This document shows positions 1-7,308 of a stretch of DNA of 8,955 bases, one piece after another. A model generated the notes under the pieces. That model searched no databases, was not told the DNA's origin, and was given only the letters and a program-made list of their open reading frames with translations. The translations under genes were made by a program, and so were the position numbers. The DNA comes from Methylovirgula sp. (GTDB lineage Bacteria > Pseudomonadota > Alphaproteobacteria > Rhizobiales > Beijerinckiaceae), in contig JANXSV010000014.1 of assembly GCA_025356505.1 (NCBI GenBank), positions 1 to 8,955 on the forward strand, written 5' to 3'. Position 1 is the stretch's first letter. Each line of letters begins with the position of its first letter.

Positions 1-542
1 TGATGAAGCGTGTTCCACCAATCGACTGAATATTTGATGATTGGCAAGTTTACCGCGCCAACCAAGGTCAAGATGGCAGCCAATCGCGCTGCTTTTGATT
101 TATCGTCGATGGTCCACCACAGGGCAACGAGGCCAAGGTAAAGCAGAAACAACACCAGCACCGAGGTCAGGCGCGCATCCCAAACCCAATAGGTGCCCCA
201 CATTGGCTTGCCCCAGAGAGATCCGGTGACCAGACAGATCAGGGTAAAGCCTGCACCAAGCGGCGCAGCGGCCTTTTGAGCCGCGTCCGCCAACGGGTGC
301 CGCCAGACTAAAGTGCCTAATGCCGCCAGAATGAGCGACACATAGATGAGGCTCGCCAGCCATGCACTCGGCACATGAATATACATGATGCGCACTGCCT
401 CACCCTGTTGATAGTCCGGAGGGCTGTCAAAAAAGCTGAGGTAGAGTCCATAGCCAAAACATAAAGCGGTCAAAAAGCTCAAAGGCGGGATTAGTCTTTG
501 AGCCAGTTTCATAAAGTTTGATGGGTTGGCTAACGACCACAT
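1..542 (-). CDS. ccmC: CcmC, heme handling protein for cytochrome c maturation (partial, C-terminus off the left edge)
   Basis: An inner-membrane protein of System I cytochrome c maturation. It binds heme at the periplasmic face and passes it to the chaperone CcmE. Read on the minus strand from ATG at 542-540, 180 codons are present before the window ends. The heme-handling tryptophan-rich motif WGTYWVWDARLTS lies at residues 115-127. His56 (in YIHVPSAW) and His180 (in VDWWNTLH) match the two conserved axial heme ligands known from E. coli CcmC (His60 and His184); His180 is the last complete codon. Hydrophobic stretches at about 20-38, 60-80, 94-110, 128-143 and 153-169 fit the six-helix family. 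The start gives the family-typical N-terminus MWSLANP, and an AGAAAG box lies six bases upstream; Met11 (ATG 512-510) is a less likely alternative. It follows ccmB after 51 bases, so it is probably cotranscribed. About 60-70 residues are missing. Confidence 0.96.
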   Translation of the reverse strand, partial: MWSLANPSNFMKLAQRLIPPLSFLTALCFGYGLYLSFFDSPPDYQQGEAVRIMYIHVPSAWLASLIYVSLILAALGTLVWRHPLADAAQKAAAPLGAGFTLICLVTGSLWGKPMWGTYWVWDARLTSVLVLFLLYLGLVALWWTIDDKSKAARLAAILTLVGAVNLPIIKYSVDWWNTLH

Positions 543-593
543 GAGGCGCTTTCTAGAAGAGTTTAGACGTAAACACAATCTGGCAAGTTGCCC

Positions 594-1247
594 CTAGATG
601 TGACGCAATGCCGCTGCAGCCGCAATGGGCGCGAGGGCGATGGCCGCAAGCGAAAAGGCCACCAATACGAGGATTGGCAACATAGAGGGCACATTCGGGT
701 CTTGCGCGGCAACACCGAAAATGAGTACTGGAATGGTCAGAGGCAAGATCAAAACGGCCATGAGTAGCCCGCCGCGCCGTACGGAAACCGTCAGCGCCGC
801 TCCGATCGCCCCGATCAGCGTCAGCGCCGGAGTTCCTGCCAGCAGACTGAGTGACAGCACCCAAAGGTCACCCGTTCCAAGCCCGAGCATCAAAGCAAAT
901 ACGGGCGTGGCGATAATCAGCGGCAGGGCCGTTGTCAGCCAATGGGCAATGCATTTGATCAAAACGATGAGCTCGAGCGGCAAAATAGACGTGTGCAGTA
1001 CATCCAGAACGCCATCATCCTCGTCGGCTTGAAACAGGCGATCAAGCCCAAGCAAGGTCGCCAGCAAGACCGCAATCCAGATGATCGCTGGGGCGATGCG
1101 CGCCAGCAGGTTGAGGTCAGGACCGATGGCGAAGGGCGTCAATGTGATGATGCTCAAGAAAAAAATCAGTCCAACCGCGCCGCCGCCGCCGATGCGCAGA
1201 GCGATGGTGAGGTCGCGGTTCAGCAGGGCGATCGCGGCGCGCATCAT
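594..1247 (-). CDS. ccmB: CcmB, heme exporter membrane subunit
   Basis: The permease-like subunit of the CcmAB(CD) ABC complex. In the established model it works with CcmA to release holo-CcmE from CcmC after heme attachment. The protein has 217 residues, close to the usual 220. It opens with a short charged N-terminus containing the family-like segment LLNRDLTIALR, then has about six hydrophobic helices: about 22-42, 48-68, 95-118, 128-150, 158-178 and 188-210. The phrase FQADEDDGVLDVL around residues 72-84 resembles the conserved cytoplasmic loop of CcmB (typically RLFxxDxxDGxLE). Its ATG overlaps the ccmA stop as ATGA (1247-1244), which indicates translational coupling. A second ATG directly follows the first (MM), so the exact start is uncertain by one codon. 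Nothing looks truncated. Confidence 0.96.
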   Translation of the reverse strand: MMRAAIALLNRDLTIALRIGGGGAVGLIFFLSIITLTPFAIGPDLNLLARIAPAIIWIAVLLATLLGLDRLFQADEDDGVLDVLHTSILPLELIVLIKCIAHWLTTALPLIIATPVFALMLGLGTGDLWVLSLSLLAGTPALTLIGAIGAALTVSVRRGGLLMAVLILPLTIPVLIFGVAAQDPNVPSMLPILVLVAFSLAAIALAPIAAAAALRHI

Positions 1248-1855
1248 CGGTTTGCCCCTAGTGTGAGCGTCGTTGCATCGCTCAAGCCCAGATCAACATG
1301 GCTGGCGGCGATGATCATGCCCCCGGCACGCCGGTGCTCCTGGCAAATTTCAGCGAAACGGAGTTGCGATGCCGCATCGAGCGCGTTGACGGGTTCATCC
1401 AGCAACCAAACCGGACGCTCGACCATCAGCAGGCGCGCAAGCGCCACGCGCCGCCTTTGCCCGGCAGATAAATAGGCCACCGGCGTGTGTTCGAGCGCGG
1501 CGAGATTCACTTGTGCCAGAGCCTGAGCGGGCGATACGAGCGGGCTTCCATCGTCGGCTCTCAGCACCCGGCTCCAGAATGTCAGATTTTCGCCCGCCGA
1601 GAGAGCCGCCTTCAGCCCGTCGGCCGTGCCAAGCAAATGCGCATTTTCAACCAGCGGCGTGTCGCGCCCGGTCAAAGTGATGCTGCCATGCGCAAGCGGC
1701 AACAGACCCAGTAAGGCTCGCAGCAGGCTGGATTTGCCTGCCCCGTTTGCCCCTGCAAGCACAAGCGCATCTCCGGCGCCTAGCGAAAAGCTCAGACTTT
1801 GGAACAAGCTGCGCTCATTGCGGATAAGGTGAAGGTTTTCAACAAGCAGGCGCAA
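1244..1855 (-). CDS. ccmA: CcmA, ATP-binding subunit of the cytochrome c maturation ABC complex
   Basis: The cytoplasmic ATPase that powers the CcmAB complex in System I cytochrome c maturation. From the start chosen here it has 203 residues, normal for CcmA. The ABC motifs are intact: Walker A GANGAGKS at 35-42, signature YLSAGQRRR at 128-136, Walker B VWLLDEP at 149-155 with Glu154 as catalytic base, D-loop NALD at 157-160 and H-loop His186. The start is a TTG at 1855-1853, which gives MRLLVENL, the usual CcmA opening. No in-frame ATG lies between the divergent acnA 5' region and internal Met144, so the start must be non-ATG. No good Shine-Dalgarno sequence precedes it. The frame stays open to 2167, but that extension has no family resemblance and runs antisense into acnA. 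The TGA stop overlaps the ccmB ATG by four bases. The gene function is secure; the exact start is less so. Confidence 0.95.
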   Translation of the reverse strand: MRLLVENLHLIRNERSLFQSLSFSLGAGDALVLAGANGAGKSSLLRALLGLLPLAHGSITLTGRDTPLVENAHLLGTADGLKAALSAGENLTFWSRVLRADDGSPLVSPAQALAQVNLAALEHTPVAYLSAGQRRRVALARLLMVERPVWLLDEPVNALDAASQLRFAEICQEHRRAGGMIIAASHVDLGLSDATTLTLGANR

Positions 1856-1914
1856 ACTGAGGCTCGGCGTTTCAGAGTCAATAAAGGGTCGGGAGAGACG
1901 AATGGCGAAACTGT

Positions 1915-1943
1915 GGGCAGAGTGAAAGTTTTGCGATCTGCCC
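1915..1943. repeat. Inverted repeat in the ccmA leader
   Basis: GGGCAGA (1915-1921) and TCTGCCC (1937-1943) form a perfect 7-bp inverted repeat around a 15-base loop. It lies 60-88 bases upstream of the ccmA TTG. It could be an RNA hairpin in the ccmA 5' leader or a dyad protein-binding site. No T-tract follows on either strand, so a terminator is unlikely. A match of this size can occur by chance. Confidence 0.3.
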
Positions 1944-2101
1944 CATTGGTTGGTGTAGCGGTTTTGCACAGAATTATCTATAAGGCGAGCTAGGCTATCA
2001 TCCGCGGTCTTTGTGCGGTGCTTGCGCGGGTCCGGCACGCTTGTTGCACGAATCTTGCACACGCATCTGTTGCAGGCCACTAAATTGCCGTGCTCCGTAA
2101 T

Positions 2102-2109
2102 GGAAGGGA
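2102..2109 (+). promoter_or_regulatory. Ribosome binding site of acnA
   Basis: GGAAGGGA ends five bases before the ATG at 2115. This strong Shine-Dalgarno match decides the start at 2115 over the in-frame ATG at 2013 and the one at 2100, neither of which has a comparable site. The latter two would add residues unlike any aconitase N-terminus. Confidence 0.85.
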
Positions 2110-2114
2110 CGTAT

Positions 2115-4856
2115 ATGACTTCGCTCGACAGCTTCAAATGCCGCAAAAAACTCAAGGTAGGCACCAAAACCTATCATTACTATTCGTTGAAAGCGGCAGA
2201 GAAAAACGGGCTTACCGGCATTTCTGCGCTGCCCTATTCCATGAAAGTATTGCTTGAGAATCTGCTGCGCTTTGAAGATGGAAAAACGGTCACCAAAGCC
2301 GATATCGAAGGCGTCGTCGGCTGGTTGAGTGACACGGGCAAGACCGAACGCGAAATCGCTTTTCGTCCGGCGCGGGTCTTGATGCAGGACTTTACCGGCG
2401 TTCCGGCTGTGGTGGATCTTGCCGCGATGCGTGACGCGATGACGGTGCTCAAAGGGGATCCGAAAAAGATCAATCCGCTTGTGCCGGTTGATCTGGTGAT
2501 CGACCATTCGGTGATTGTGGACGAGTTCGGCTCGGTAAAATCCTTGAAGGCCAATGTGGACCACGAATATGCGCGCAACGGCGAGCGCTATCGTTTCTTG
2601 AAATGGGGTCAGGGTTCTTTTGACAATTTCCGTGTGGTGCCGCCCGGCACAGGCATTTGCCATCAGGTGAACCTCGAATATTTGTCGCAGACGATCTGGA
2701 CCCGCAAAGAGCGGGTCACCAACGCCCGTGGCAAAGCGGAAACAGTCGAAGTGGCCTATCCGGACACTTTGGTGGGGACAGATTCCCATACCACGATGGT
2801 GAACGGTCTGGCTGTTTTAGGCTGGGGCGTCGGCGGAATCGAGGCAGAAGCTGCGATGCTGGGTCAGCCGCAATCCATGCTGCTGCCGGAGGTTATCGGC
2901 TTCAAATTGACGGGAAAGCTCAAAGAAGGCGTAACCGCCACCGACCTTGTGCTGACCGTCACGCAAATGCTGCGCAAAAAGGGTGTGGTGAATAAGTTTG
3001 TGGAATTTTATGGCCCGGGCCTCAACCACCTGACGCTTGCGGACCGCGCGACCATCGCCAATATGGCACCGGAATATGGCGCAACATGTGGGTTTTTCCC
3101 GATTGACGGTGAAACGCTGAACTATCTGACGATCACCAGCCGCTCTGGCGCACGGGTCGAATTGGCCGAAAAATATGCCAAGGCTCAGGGTTTGTTCCGT
3201 CCCAAGGCTGCAAAAGACCCGATTTTCTCGGATACTCTCGGCTTAAACCTGAGCGATGTTGTCCCGTCCATGGCCGGGCCAAAGCGCCCGGAAGGCCGGG
3301 TTGCGCTGGAAAGTGTTGCGGAGGGTTTTGCCTCCGCAATGGCGGGCGACTATAAAAAGTCGAGCGAAATGACCAAACGTGTCAAGGTCGAGGGCAAAAA
3401 CTTTGACCTCGGGCATGGCGATGTGGTGATCGCGGCCATAACATCCTGCACCAACACGTCCAACCCGAGCGTTTTGATCGCCGCAGGGCTGTTGGCGCGC
3501 AATGCGGTGGCCAAAGGCCTGACGTCAAAGCCGTGGGTGAAAACCTCGCTAGCGCCCGGATCACAAGTGGTGGCCGAATATCTCAAAAATGCCGGCCTGC
3601 AGGGTGACCTCGATAAGCTCGGCTTCAATCTGGTCGGGTTTGGCTGCACGACCTGCATCGGCAATTCCGGCCCGCTCAATGCCGCAATCTCCAAGGCGAT
3701 CAATGATAATGGCTTGATCGGCGCGGCGGTACTATCCGGCAACCGTAACTTTGAGGGGCGCGTTTCACCTGATGTTCAAGCCAACTATTTGGCCTCGCCG
3801 CCTCTGGTCGTGGCCTATGCGCTGGCGGGCTCGGTGCAGATGGATCTGACCAAGGAGCCGCTTGGAAAAGGCAAGGATGGGGCTGCGGTTTACCTGAAAG
3901 ACATCTGGCCGTCGTCCAAGGAAATTCAGGATTACATCCAGAAGAACGTTACCAAGAAAATCTTCAAAGAACGCTACGCCGATGTGTTTAAGGGCGACAC
4001 CAATTGGCAGGGCGTTGATGCGCCCGAAGGTCAGACCTATAAATGGGACATGGGTTCCACCTATGTGCAGAATCCTCCCTATTTTGAAGGTATCACCAAG
4101 ACGCCGGTGCCGATTAAAGACATTGAAGACGCCCGTATTCTGGCGCTCTTCGGCGACAAGATCACCACCGATCATATTTCTCCGGCCGGATCGATCAAGG
4201 CGGCCTCGCCTGCCGGTAAATATTTGATGGAACATCAGGTCGCTCCGGCAGATTTCAATCAATATGGAACCCGGCGCGGCAATCATGAAGTTATGATGCG
4301 CGGTACATTCGCCAATATCCGCATCAAGAACTTCATCAATAAGGCCGCGGACGGTTCTGTTGCAGAAGGCGGGATGACCAAACACTTCCCAAGTGATGGT
4401 AAATCTGCTGGCGAGGCGATGCCGATATTTGATGCCGCAATGAAATATGCCGCTGAAGGGCGTCCGCTTGTGGTGTTTGCGGGCGCTGAATATGGCAATG
4501 GCTCCTCGCGCGATTGGGCCGCCAAAGGCACCAAGCTGCTGGGCGTGCGCGCCGTTGTGGCTCAGAGCTTCGAGCGTATTCATCGCTCCAATCTGGTCGG
4601 AATGGGCGTCCTGCCGCTGACATTCGAAGAGGGCACAAGCTGGCAGACGCTGGGCCTCAAGGGCGACGAAAGCGTGACCATTCATGGCCTTGGAGCGGAC
4701 CTCAAGCCGCGCCAGATGATGGAAATGTCGATTACGTCGGCTGATGGCTCGGTCAAGAAAGTGCCATTGCTGTGCCGTATCGCCACGCTTGACGAGCTTG
4801 AATATTTCAAGAATGGCGGGATTTTGCACTACGTCTTGCGCCAGTTGGCGGCTTGA
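2115..4856 (+). CDS. acnA: Aconitate hydratase A (aconitase)
   Basis: A cytoplasmic [4Fe-4S] enzyme that interconverts citrate and isocitrate through cis-aconitate in the TCA cycle. From ATG 2115 it has 913 residues, in the AcnA/IRP1-type range (E. coli AcnA is 891). The three cluster-binding cysteines are present: Cys445 in [10 protein letters not shown], and Cys511 and Cys514 in [14 protein letters not shown]. Substrate-binding [12 protein letters not shown] lies near residues 219-230. The C-terminal swivel domain includes [30 protein letters not shown] and the active-site segment [12 protein letters not shown], with Ser797, Ser798 and Arg799 near the catalytic serine of the family. The C-terminus ([11 protein letters not shown]) is complete. 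The gene is divergent from ccmABC, an arrangement I recall from Bradyrhizobium and relatives, and is followed by a hairpin, so it is probably monocistronic. Some AcnA-type proteins bind RNA when the cluster is lost; nothing here tests that. Long antisense frames across it are codon-usage shadows. Confidence 0.98.
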   Translation: MTSLDSFKCRKKLKVGTKTYHYYSLKAAEKNGLTGISALPYSMKVLLENLLRFEDGKTVTKADIEGVVGWLSDTGKTEREIAFRPARVLMQDFTGVPAVVDLAAMRDAMTVLKGDPKKINPLVPVDLVIDHSVIVDEFGSVKSLKANVDHEYARNGERYRFLKWGQGSFDNFRVVPPGTGICHQVNLEYLSQTIWTRKERVTNARGKAETVEVAYPDTLVGTDSHTTMVNGLAVLGWGVGGIEAEAAMLGQPQSMLLPEVIGFKLTGKLKEGVTATDLVLTVTQMLRKKGVVNKFVEFYGPGLNHLTLADRATIANMAPEYGATCGFFPIDGETLNYLTITSRSGARVELAEKYAKAQGLFRPKAAKDPIFSDTLGLNLSDVVPSMAGPKRPEGRVALESVAEGFASAMAGDYKKSSEMTKRVKVEGKNFDLGHGDVVIAAITSCTNTSNPSVLIAAGLLARNAVAKGLTSKPWVKTSLAPGSQVVAEYLKNAGLQGDLDKLGFNLVGFGCTTCIGNSGPLNAAISKAINDNGLIGAAVLSGNRNFEGRVSPDVQANYLASPPLVVAYALAGSVQMDLTKEPLGKGKDGAAVYLKDIWPSSKEIQDYIQKNVTKKIFKERYADVFKGDTNWQGVDAPEGQTYKWDMGSTYVQNPPYFEGITKTPVPIKDIEDARILALFGDKITTDHISPAGSIKAASPAGKYLMEHQVAPADFNQYGTRRGNHEVMMRGTFANIRIKNFINKAADGSVAEGGMTKHFPSDGKSAGEAMPIFDAAMKYAAEGRPLVVFAGAEYGNGSSRDWAAKGTKLLGVRAVVAQSFERIHRSNLVGMGVLPLTFEEGTSWQTLGLKGDESVTIHGLGADLKPRQMMEMSITSADGSVKKVPLLCRIATLDELEYFKNGGILHYVLRQLAA

Positions 4857-4868
4857 CGAGAAAGACAA

Positions 4869-4903
4869 GACTGCGCGCGAATGAAAAAGGGCTGCGCGCA
4901 GTC
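4869..4903 (+). terminator. Hairpin after acnA, probable terminator or 3'-end stabiliser
   Basis: GACTGCGCGC (4869-4878) and GCGCGCAGTC (4894-4903) form a perfect 10-bp GC-rich stem with a 15-base loop, starting 12 bases after the acnA stop. The next bases (ACAAATTAAG) are not a T-tract, so it is not a textbook intrinsic terminator. It may need Rho, terminate by the stem alone, or protect the acnA mRNA 3' end. Confidence 0.6.
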
Positions 4904-5034
4904 ACAAATTAAGCGCCTGCGCCGGTGATAACTGAGCTGAGCGGGCAAGGCTGACCGCACACACGTGTACTCAATCTGTGCTCACCCAATCGTGACTGGC
5001 GCGTGTAGGCGCGGTTGCGTTAGGTTTGCGCATC

Positions 5035-5038
5035 GAGG
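5035..5038 (+). promoter_or_regulatory. Ribosome binding site of the DUF1223 gene
   Basis: GAGG ends five bases before the ATG at 5044. It decides the start there rather than at the upstream in-frame TTG (5026), which would add six residues ahead of an already complete signal peptide. Confidence 0.6.
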
Positions 5039-5043
5039 TTATC

Positions 5044-5745
5044 ATGCGTAATTTGTTATCTGTTATTGCCATTGGACTGCTGGCGTCGGCTGCACCGGCT
5101 CAAGCCGAAGTGCGCTCTGTGGTGGAGCTGTTCACCAGCCAAGGCTGTTCGTCCTGCCCGCCCGCTGACAAGATTCTGGGGCAGATCGCACGCGCGCCCG
5201 ATGTCTTGGCGCTCTCGTTTCCCGTGGACTATTGGGATTATATCGGCTGGAAGGATACGTTTGCCAAGCCTGCCTACACTGCGCGGCAGCATGCCTATGC
5301 CAGCGCGCGCGGAGATGGCGCTGTTTATACACCTCAAGCCGTTGTTGACGGGCTCGCACCCGTCATCGGCTCGGAAAGAGACGCGCTGAAAGGCGCAATG
5401 CAGTCGCAAGCTGGTAAAAGCGGGGCGATGAGCGTTGCCGTCACCTTAAGCGGTGCGGCGGTTCAGGTGGGCTCCGGTAAAGGCTCCGGGACTGTTTGGC
5501 TGCTGAAGATAGCCAGTGCTCGCGATGTCGCCATCGGGCGCGGCGAAAATGCCGGCCGCAGCGTGACCTATTACAATGTCGTGCGCGCTATGACCAAATT
5601 GGGAGACTGGAGCGGCAGCGCCGCGCAGTTTGACGTTCCAACCAACGCGAGCGATGACAGCGACGGCTATGCTGTTGTTTTACAGGCCGGGAGCGCCGCA
5701 AAGCCGGGCGCTATTCTTGGCGCAGCCAAAACAAGCGGGCTTTAA
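5044..5745 (+). CDS. DUF1223 secreted thioredoxin-like protein
   Basis: A member of the DUF1223 family, a proteobacterial group with a thioredoxin-like fold and no established reaction. From ATG 5044 it has 233 residues. The N-terminus is a clear signal peptide: MRN, a hydrophobic core at about 4-17, and probable cleavage after APAQA at residue 21, so the mature protein should be periplasmic. The hallmark VVELFTSQGCSSCPPAD follows, with Cys35 and Cys38 forming a CxxC pair. DYWDYIGWKD and YTPQAVVDG downstream are also family-typical. The CxxC suggests disulfide redox chemistry, but that is inference. It lies about 190 bases after acnA with a hairpin between, so it probably has its own promoter, though I found no clear one. 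A 16-bp tandem duplication covers its stop codon. Neighbouring ccm genes also concern periplasmic thiol and heme chemistry, but no link is shown. Confidence 0.92.
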   Translation: MRNLLSVIAIGLLASAAPAQAEVRSVVELFTSQGCSSCPPADKILGQIARAPDVLALSFPVDYWDYIGWKDTFAKPAYTARQHAYASARGDGAVYTPQAVVDGLAPVIGSERDALKGAMQSQAGKSGAMSVAVTLSGAAVQVGSGKGSGTVWLLKIASARDVAIGRGENAGRSVTYYNVVRAMTKLGDWSGSAAQFDVPTNASDDSDGYAVVLQAGSAAKPGAILGAAKTSGL

Positions 5746-5766
5746 GACATGCGGGCTTTAAGACAT
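5735..5766. repeat. 16-bp perfect tandem duplication across the DUF1223 stop codon
   Basis: GCGGGCTTTAAGACAT occurs at 5735-5750 and again, without a gap, at 5751-5766. The first copy contains the last codons and TAA stop (5743-5745) of the DUF1223 gene; the second duplicates them in non-coding sequence. The perfect identity suggests a recent slippage or duplication event, with no effect on the protein. Confidence 0.95.
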
Positions 5767-5794
5767 GAGCAGATGCGGAAACGCCGTTCTGAAC

Positions 5795-5835
5795 CCCCGG
5801 AGCGCGCAGTTTGCTAGATTATGCGCTTAGCGGGG
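5795..5835. terminator. Weak interrupted hairpin between convergent genes
   Basis: CCCCG (5795-5799) can pair with CGGGG (5831-5835), and GCGC (5802-5805) with GCGC (5823-5826), separated by small internal mismatches. It lies between the DUF1223 stop and the MATE stop, where a bidirectional terminator would be expected. No T-tract follows on the plus strand. The pairing is modest and the call is tentative. Confidence 0.25.
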
Positions 5836-5836
5836 C

Positions 5837-7246
5837 CTAATGCGGCTGAAGCAGGCCGAGTTCGCCGCGCTTCAACCATCGCCTCAGCATCAATACGGCT
5901 ACCACCGCCAAGCCGAACGCCAGGCCGAGCCAAATGCCCACTCCGGCTAACGGCGTGAAAAAGCCGAGCAGCACAGCCAGCGGAAACCCTAAACCCCAAT
6001 ATCCCAGCAGCGCGTAGAGCATCGGAATTGTGGTGTCCTGCAAGCCTCGTAACATCCCGGCACCCACAACTTGCGCGCCGTCGGCGATTTGGAACAGTGC
6101 GGCAATCGCGAGGTAAGAGACGGCAAGCGGCACCACTGGCGCATTGGTGATCTGGCCCAGATCGAGAAAAGCCTCGATGAAAAACGTCGGGAAAATTACC
6201 AGTGCAAGGGCTGTCAGGCACATCATTCCTTCGGCAATCACAAAGGCAATAAAGCCTGCCAAGGCGATGTGGGTTGGGTTTTTCGCGCCGAATCCAAGGC
6301 CTACGCGCACCGTTGCAGCCTGGGATATGCCAAGCGGAATCATAAAAGTCAGCGATGCGATCTGAATGGCGATGGCATGTGCGGCGAGAGCCGTGGTGCT
6401 GATGAGGCCCATGAGGAAAACTGCAGCGTTGAAGATCGACACTTCAAACAGCAGCGTTGCGCCAATCGGCAGACCTATGGCCCAGAACTCGCGCCATCTG
6501 CGCCAATCCGGACGCCAGAACCGGCCAAACAGCTGATATCGACGGAAGCGCCGGTCGCGCAGCGCAACATAGGCCAGCGCCGCAAACATCACACAACTCG
6601 AAAGGCTGGTGGCTATGCCGGAACCCTTCAGTCCCAGAGCCGGAAAGCCAAGGTGCCCAAACAGCAGGCACCAATTGGCAAAGACATTGAACAGAAATGA
6701 TATGATTACTGCCAACATGCTTTCGAATGTGCGCTGCAGGGCGGCGAAAAATGAGCGCAGGGCCAGATACAGGAAAAACGGCAGCAGGCCCCACTGTAGA
6801 TAATGCAGATATATCCCAGCTTCATGCGCCAAACCCGGATTTTGACCCAGCAGAACCAGAATAGGCTCGCCCTGCCAAAGAATGGCCCACATCGGCATAC
6901 TGATGAGTGCAGCCGCCCAGAGGCCCTGCCGGAATGTGCGGCGGACTTCGCGCACAGCAAAACGATTTCGGCCAAGCTCCGCGGCAATCATCGGCGTGGC
7001 CGCGCTCATCACGCCAAGCCCAAATATCAATAGGCCGAAATAGAGATTTGTGCCGAGAGCTCCGGCGGCGACGGCGTCCGGGCCGATGTGCCCCATCATC
7101 AGCACGTCAGTCGCCGTCATGCCGGTTTGCGCCAGATTGGTCACGACCAGAGGCCATGACAAAGCCAATGTCGCCCAGAGTTCGGTGCGAAAGGCGCCCG
7201 GAATAAACTGCGAAAGCCCGACAAAACGGGCGAGGCGGTCGATCAT
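5837..7246 (-). CDS. MATE family efflux transporter, NorM-like
   Basis: An inner-membrane multidrug and toxin extrusion transporter that exports organic cations or similar compounds in exchange for Na+ or H+. At 469 residues and about 12 hydrophobic helices in two similar halves, it matches the NorM branch. The first helix carries SWPLVVTNLAQTGMTATDVLMMGHIG, shown here only as a landmark, with Pro32 and Asp47. Glu268 (LLFEVSIF) and Asp389 (FQIADGAQVVGAG) match by position and context the cation-site acidic residues described in Vibrio and Neisseria NorM. The start at 7246 has a GGAAA box nine bases upstream. It follows the second TPM gene by 62 bases in the same direction, so it may be read from the lemA operon or from its own promoter. 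It converges on the DUF1223 gene. Substrate cannot be told from sequence, so no norM symbol is given. Confidence 0.94.
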   Translation of the reverse strand: MIDRLARFVGLSQFIPGAFRTELWATLALSWPLVVTNLAQTGMTATDVLMMGHIGPDAVAAGALGTNLYFGLLIFGLGVMSAATPMIAAELGRNRFAVREVRRTFRQGLWAAALISMPMWAILWQGEPILVLLGQNPGLAHEAGIYLHYLQWGLLPFFLYLALRSFFAALQRTFESMLAVIISFLFNVFANWCLLFGHLGFPALGLKGSGIATSLSSCVMFAALAYVALRDRRFRRYQLFGRFWRPDWRRWREFWAIGLPIGATLLFEVSIFNAAVFLMGLISTTALAAHAIAIQIASLTFMIPLGISQAATVRVGLGFGAKNPTHIALAGFIAFVIAEGMMCLTALALVIFPTFFIEAFLDLGQITNAPVVPLAVSYLAIAALFQIADGAQVVGAGMLRGLQDTTIPMLYALLGYWGLGFPLAVLLGFFTPLAGVGIWLGLAFGLAVVAVLMLRRWLKRGELGLLQPH

Positions 7247-7282
7247 GATGTGCGATTTCCAGATTTAATCAGAGAGAGGCGG

Positions 7283-7299
7283 CGGGATCGAACCTCCCG
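7283..7299. other. Small stem-loop resembling a tRNA T-arm
   Basis: CGGGA (7283-7287) and TCCCG (7295-7299) form a 5-bp stem with a 7-base loop in the 62-base gap between the second TPM gene and the MATE gene. On the minus strand it reads GGGAGGTTCGATCCCG, which contains the T-loop consensus GGTTCGATCC. The bases that follow are GCCTCTCTCTG with no CCA and no other tRNA arms nearby. It could be a decayed tRNA end, a weak attenuator or chance. Confidence 0.3.
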
Positions 7300-7308
7300 G
7301 CATGTCGA

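Larger units (their letters stand above)
1856..2114. promoter_or_regulatory. Divergent ccmA/acnA intergenic region
   Basis: These 259 bases separate ccmA (leftward) from acnA (rightward) and should hold both promoters. On the acnA side, the pentamer TTGCA recurs at 2044, 2055 and 2070. The copy at 2055-2060 (TTGCAC) could be a -35 element, with only a weak -10-like CACTAA at 2078-2083. A further TTGCAC sits at 1964-1969. On the ccmA side, the minus-strand string TATAGATAAT (1982-1973) is AT-rich and could contain a -10, but no convincing -35 stands upstream. An inverted repeat at 1915-1943 lies in the presumed ccmA leader. I do not recognise an Irr, RirA, Fur or FNR operator. The role as promoter region is inferred from gene orientation; the specific elements are speculative. 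Confidence 0.45.
4857..5043. other. Intergenic region between acnA and the DUF1223 gene
   Basis: Apart from the hairpin at 4869-4903 and the Shine-Dalgarno at 5035-5038, these 187 bases hold no supported gene. An 8-bp palindrome ACACGTGT lies at 4961-4968, and GCACA (4957-4961) can face TGTGC (4978-4982) around it. A promoter for the DUF1223 gene is expected here, but I see no good -35/-10 pair. Confidence 0.5.

Noticed and set aside
551..558. TTCTAGAA palindrome just before the ccmC start, considered as an operator
   Set aside because: It is only 8 bp, lies within the presumed ccmABC transcript, and overlaps the likely ribosome binding site; chance is the simplest explanation.
942..1475. 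A 177-codon plus-strand frame across ccmA and ccmB
   Set aside because: Its composition (rich in Gln, Arg and Asp) mirrors hydrophobic CcmB codons read in reverse; the minus-strand ccm genes explain the sequence.
2013..2114. Upstream extension of acnA from the ATG at 2013
   Set aside because: The added 34 residues do not look like an aconitase N-terminus, and a strong Shine-Dalgarno sits at 2102-2109 before ATG 2115.
1998..2789. A 263-codon minus-strand frame over the acnA 5' end
   Set aside because: It lies opposite conserved aconitase coding sequence, has no domain resemblance, and would extend across the intergenic promoter region.
3765..4868. A 367-codon open frame antisense to the 3' part of acnA
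   Set aside because: acnA is unambiguous on the plus strand. The antisense frame has no recognisable motif and is of the kind produced by biased codon use in GC-rich genes.
4961..4968. ACACGTGT palindrome between acnA and the DUF1223 gene, considered as a regulator site
   Set aside because: Short perfect palindromes are expected by chance and no promoter elements stand next to it.
6071..6700. A 209-codon plus-strand frame inside the MATE gene
   Set aside because: It is the antisense shadow of a clear 12-helix transporter and shows no domain of its own.
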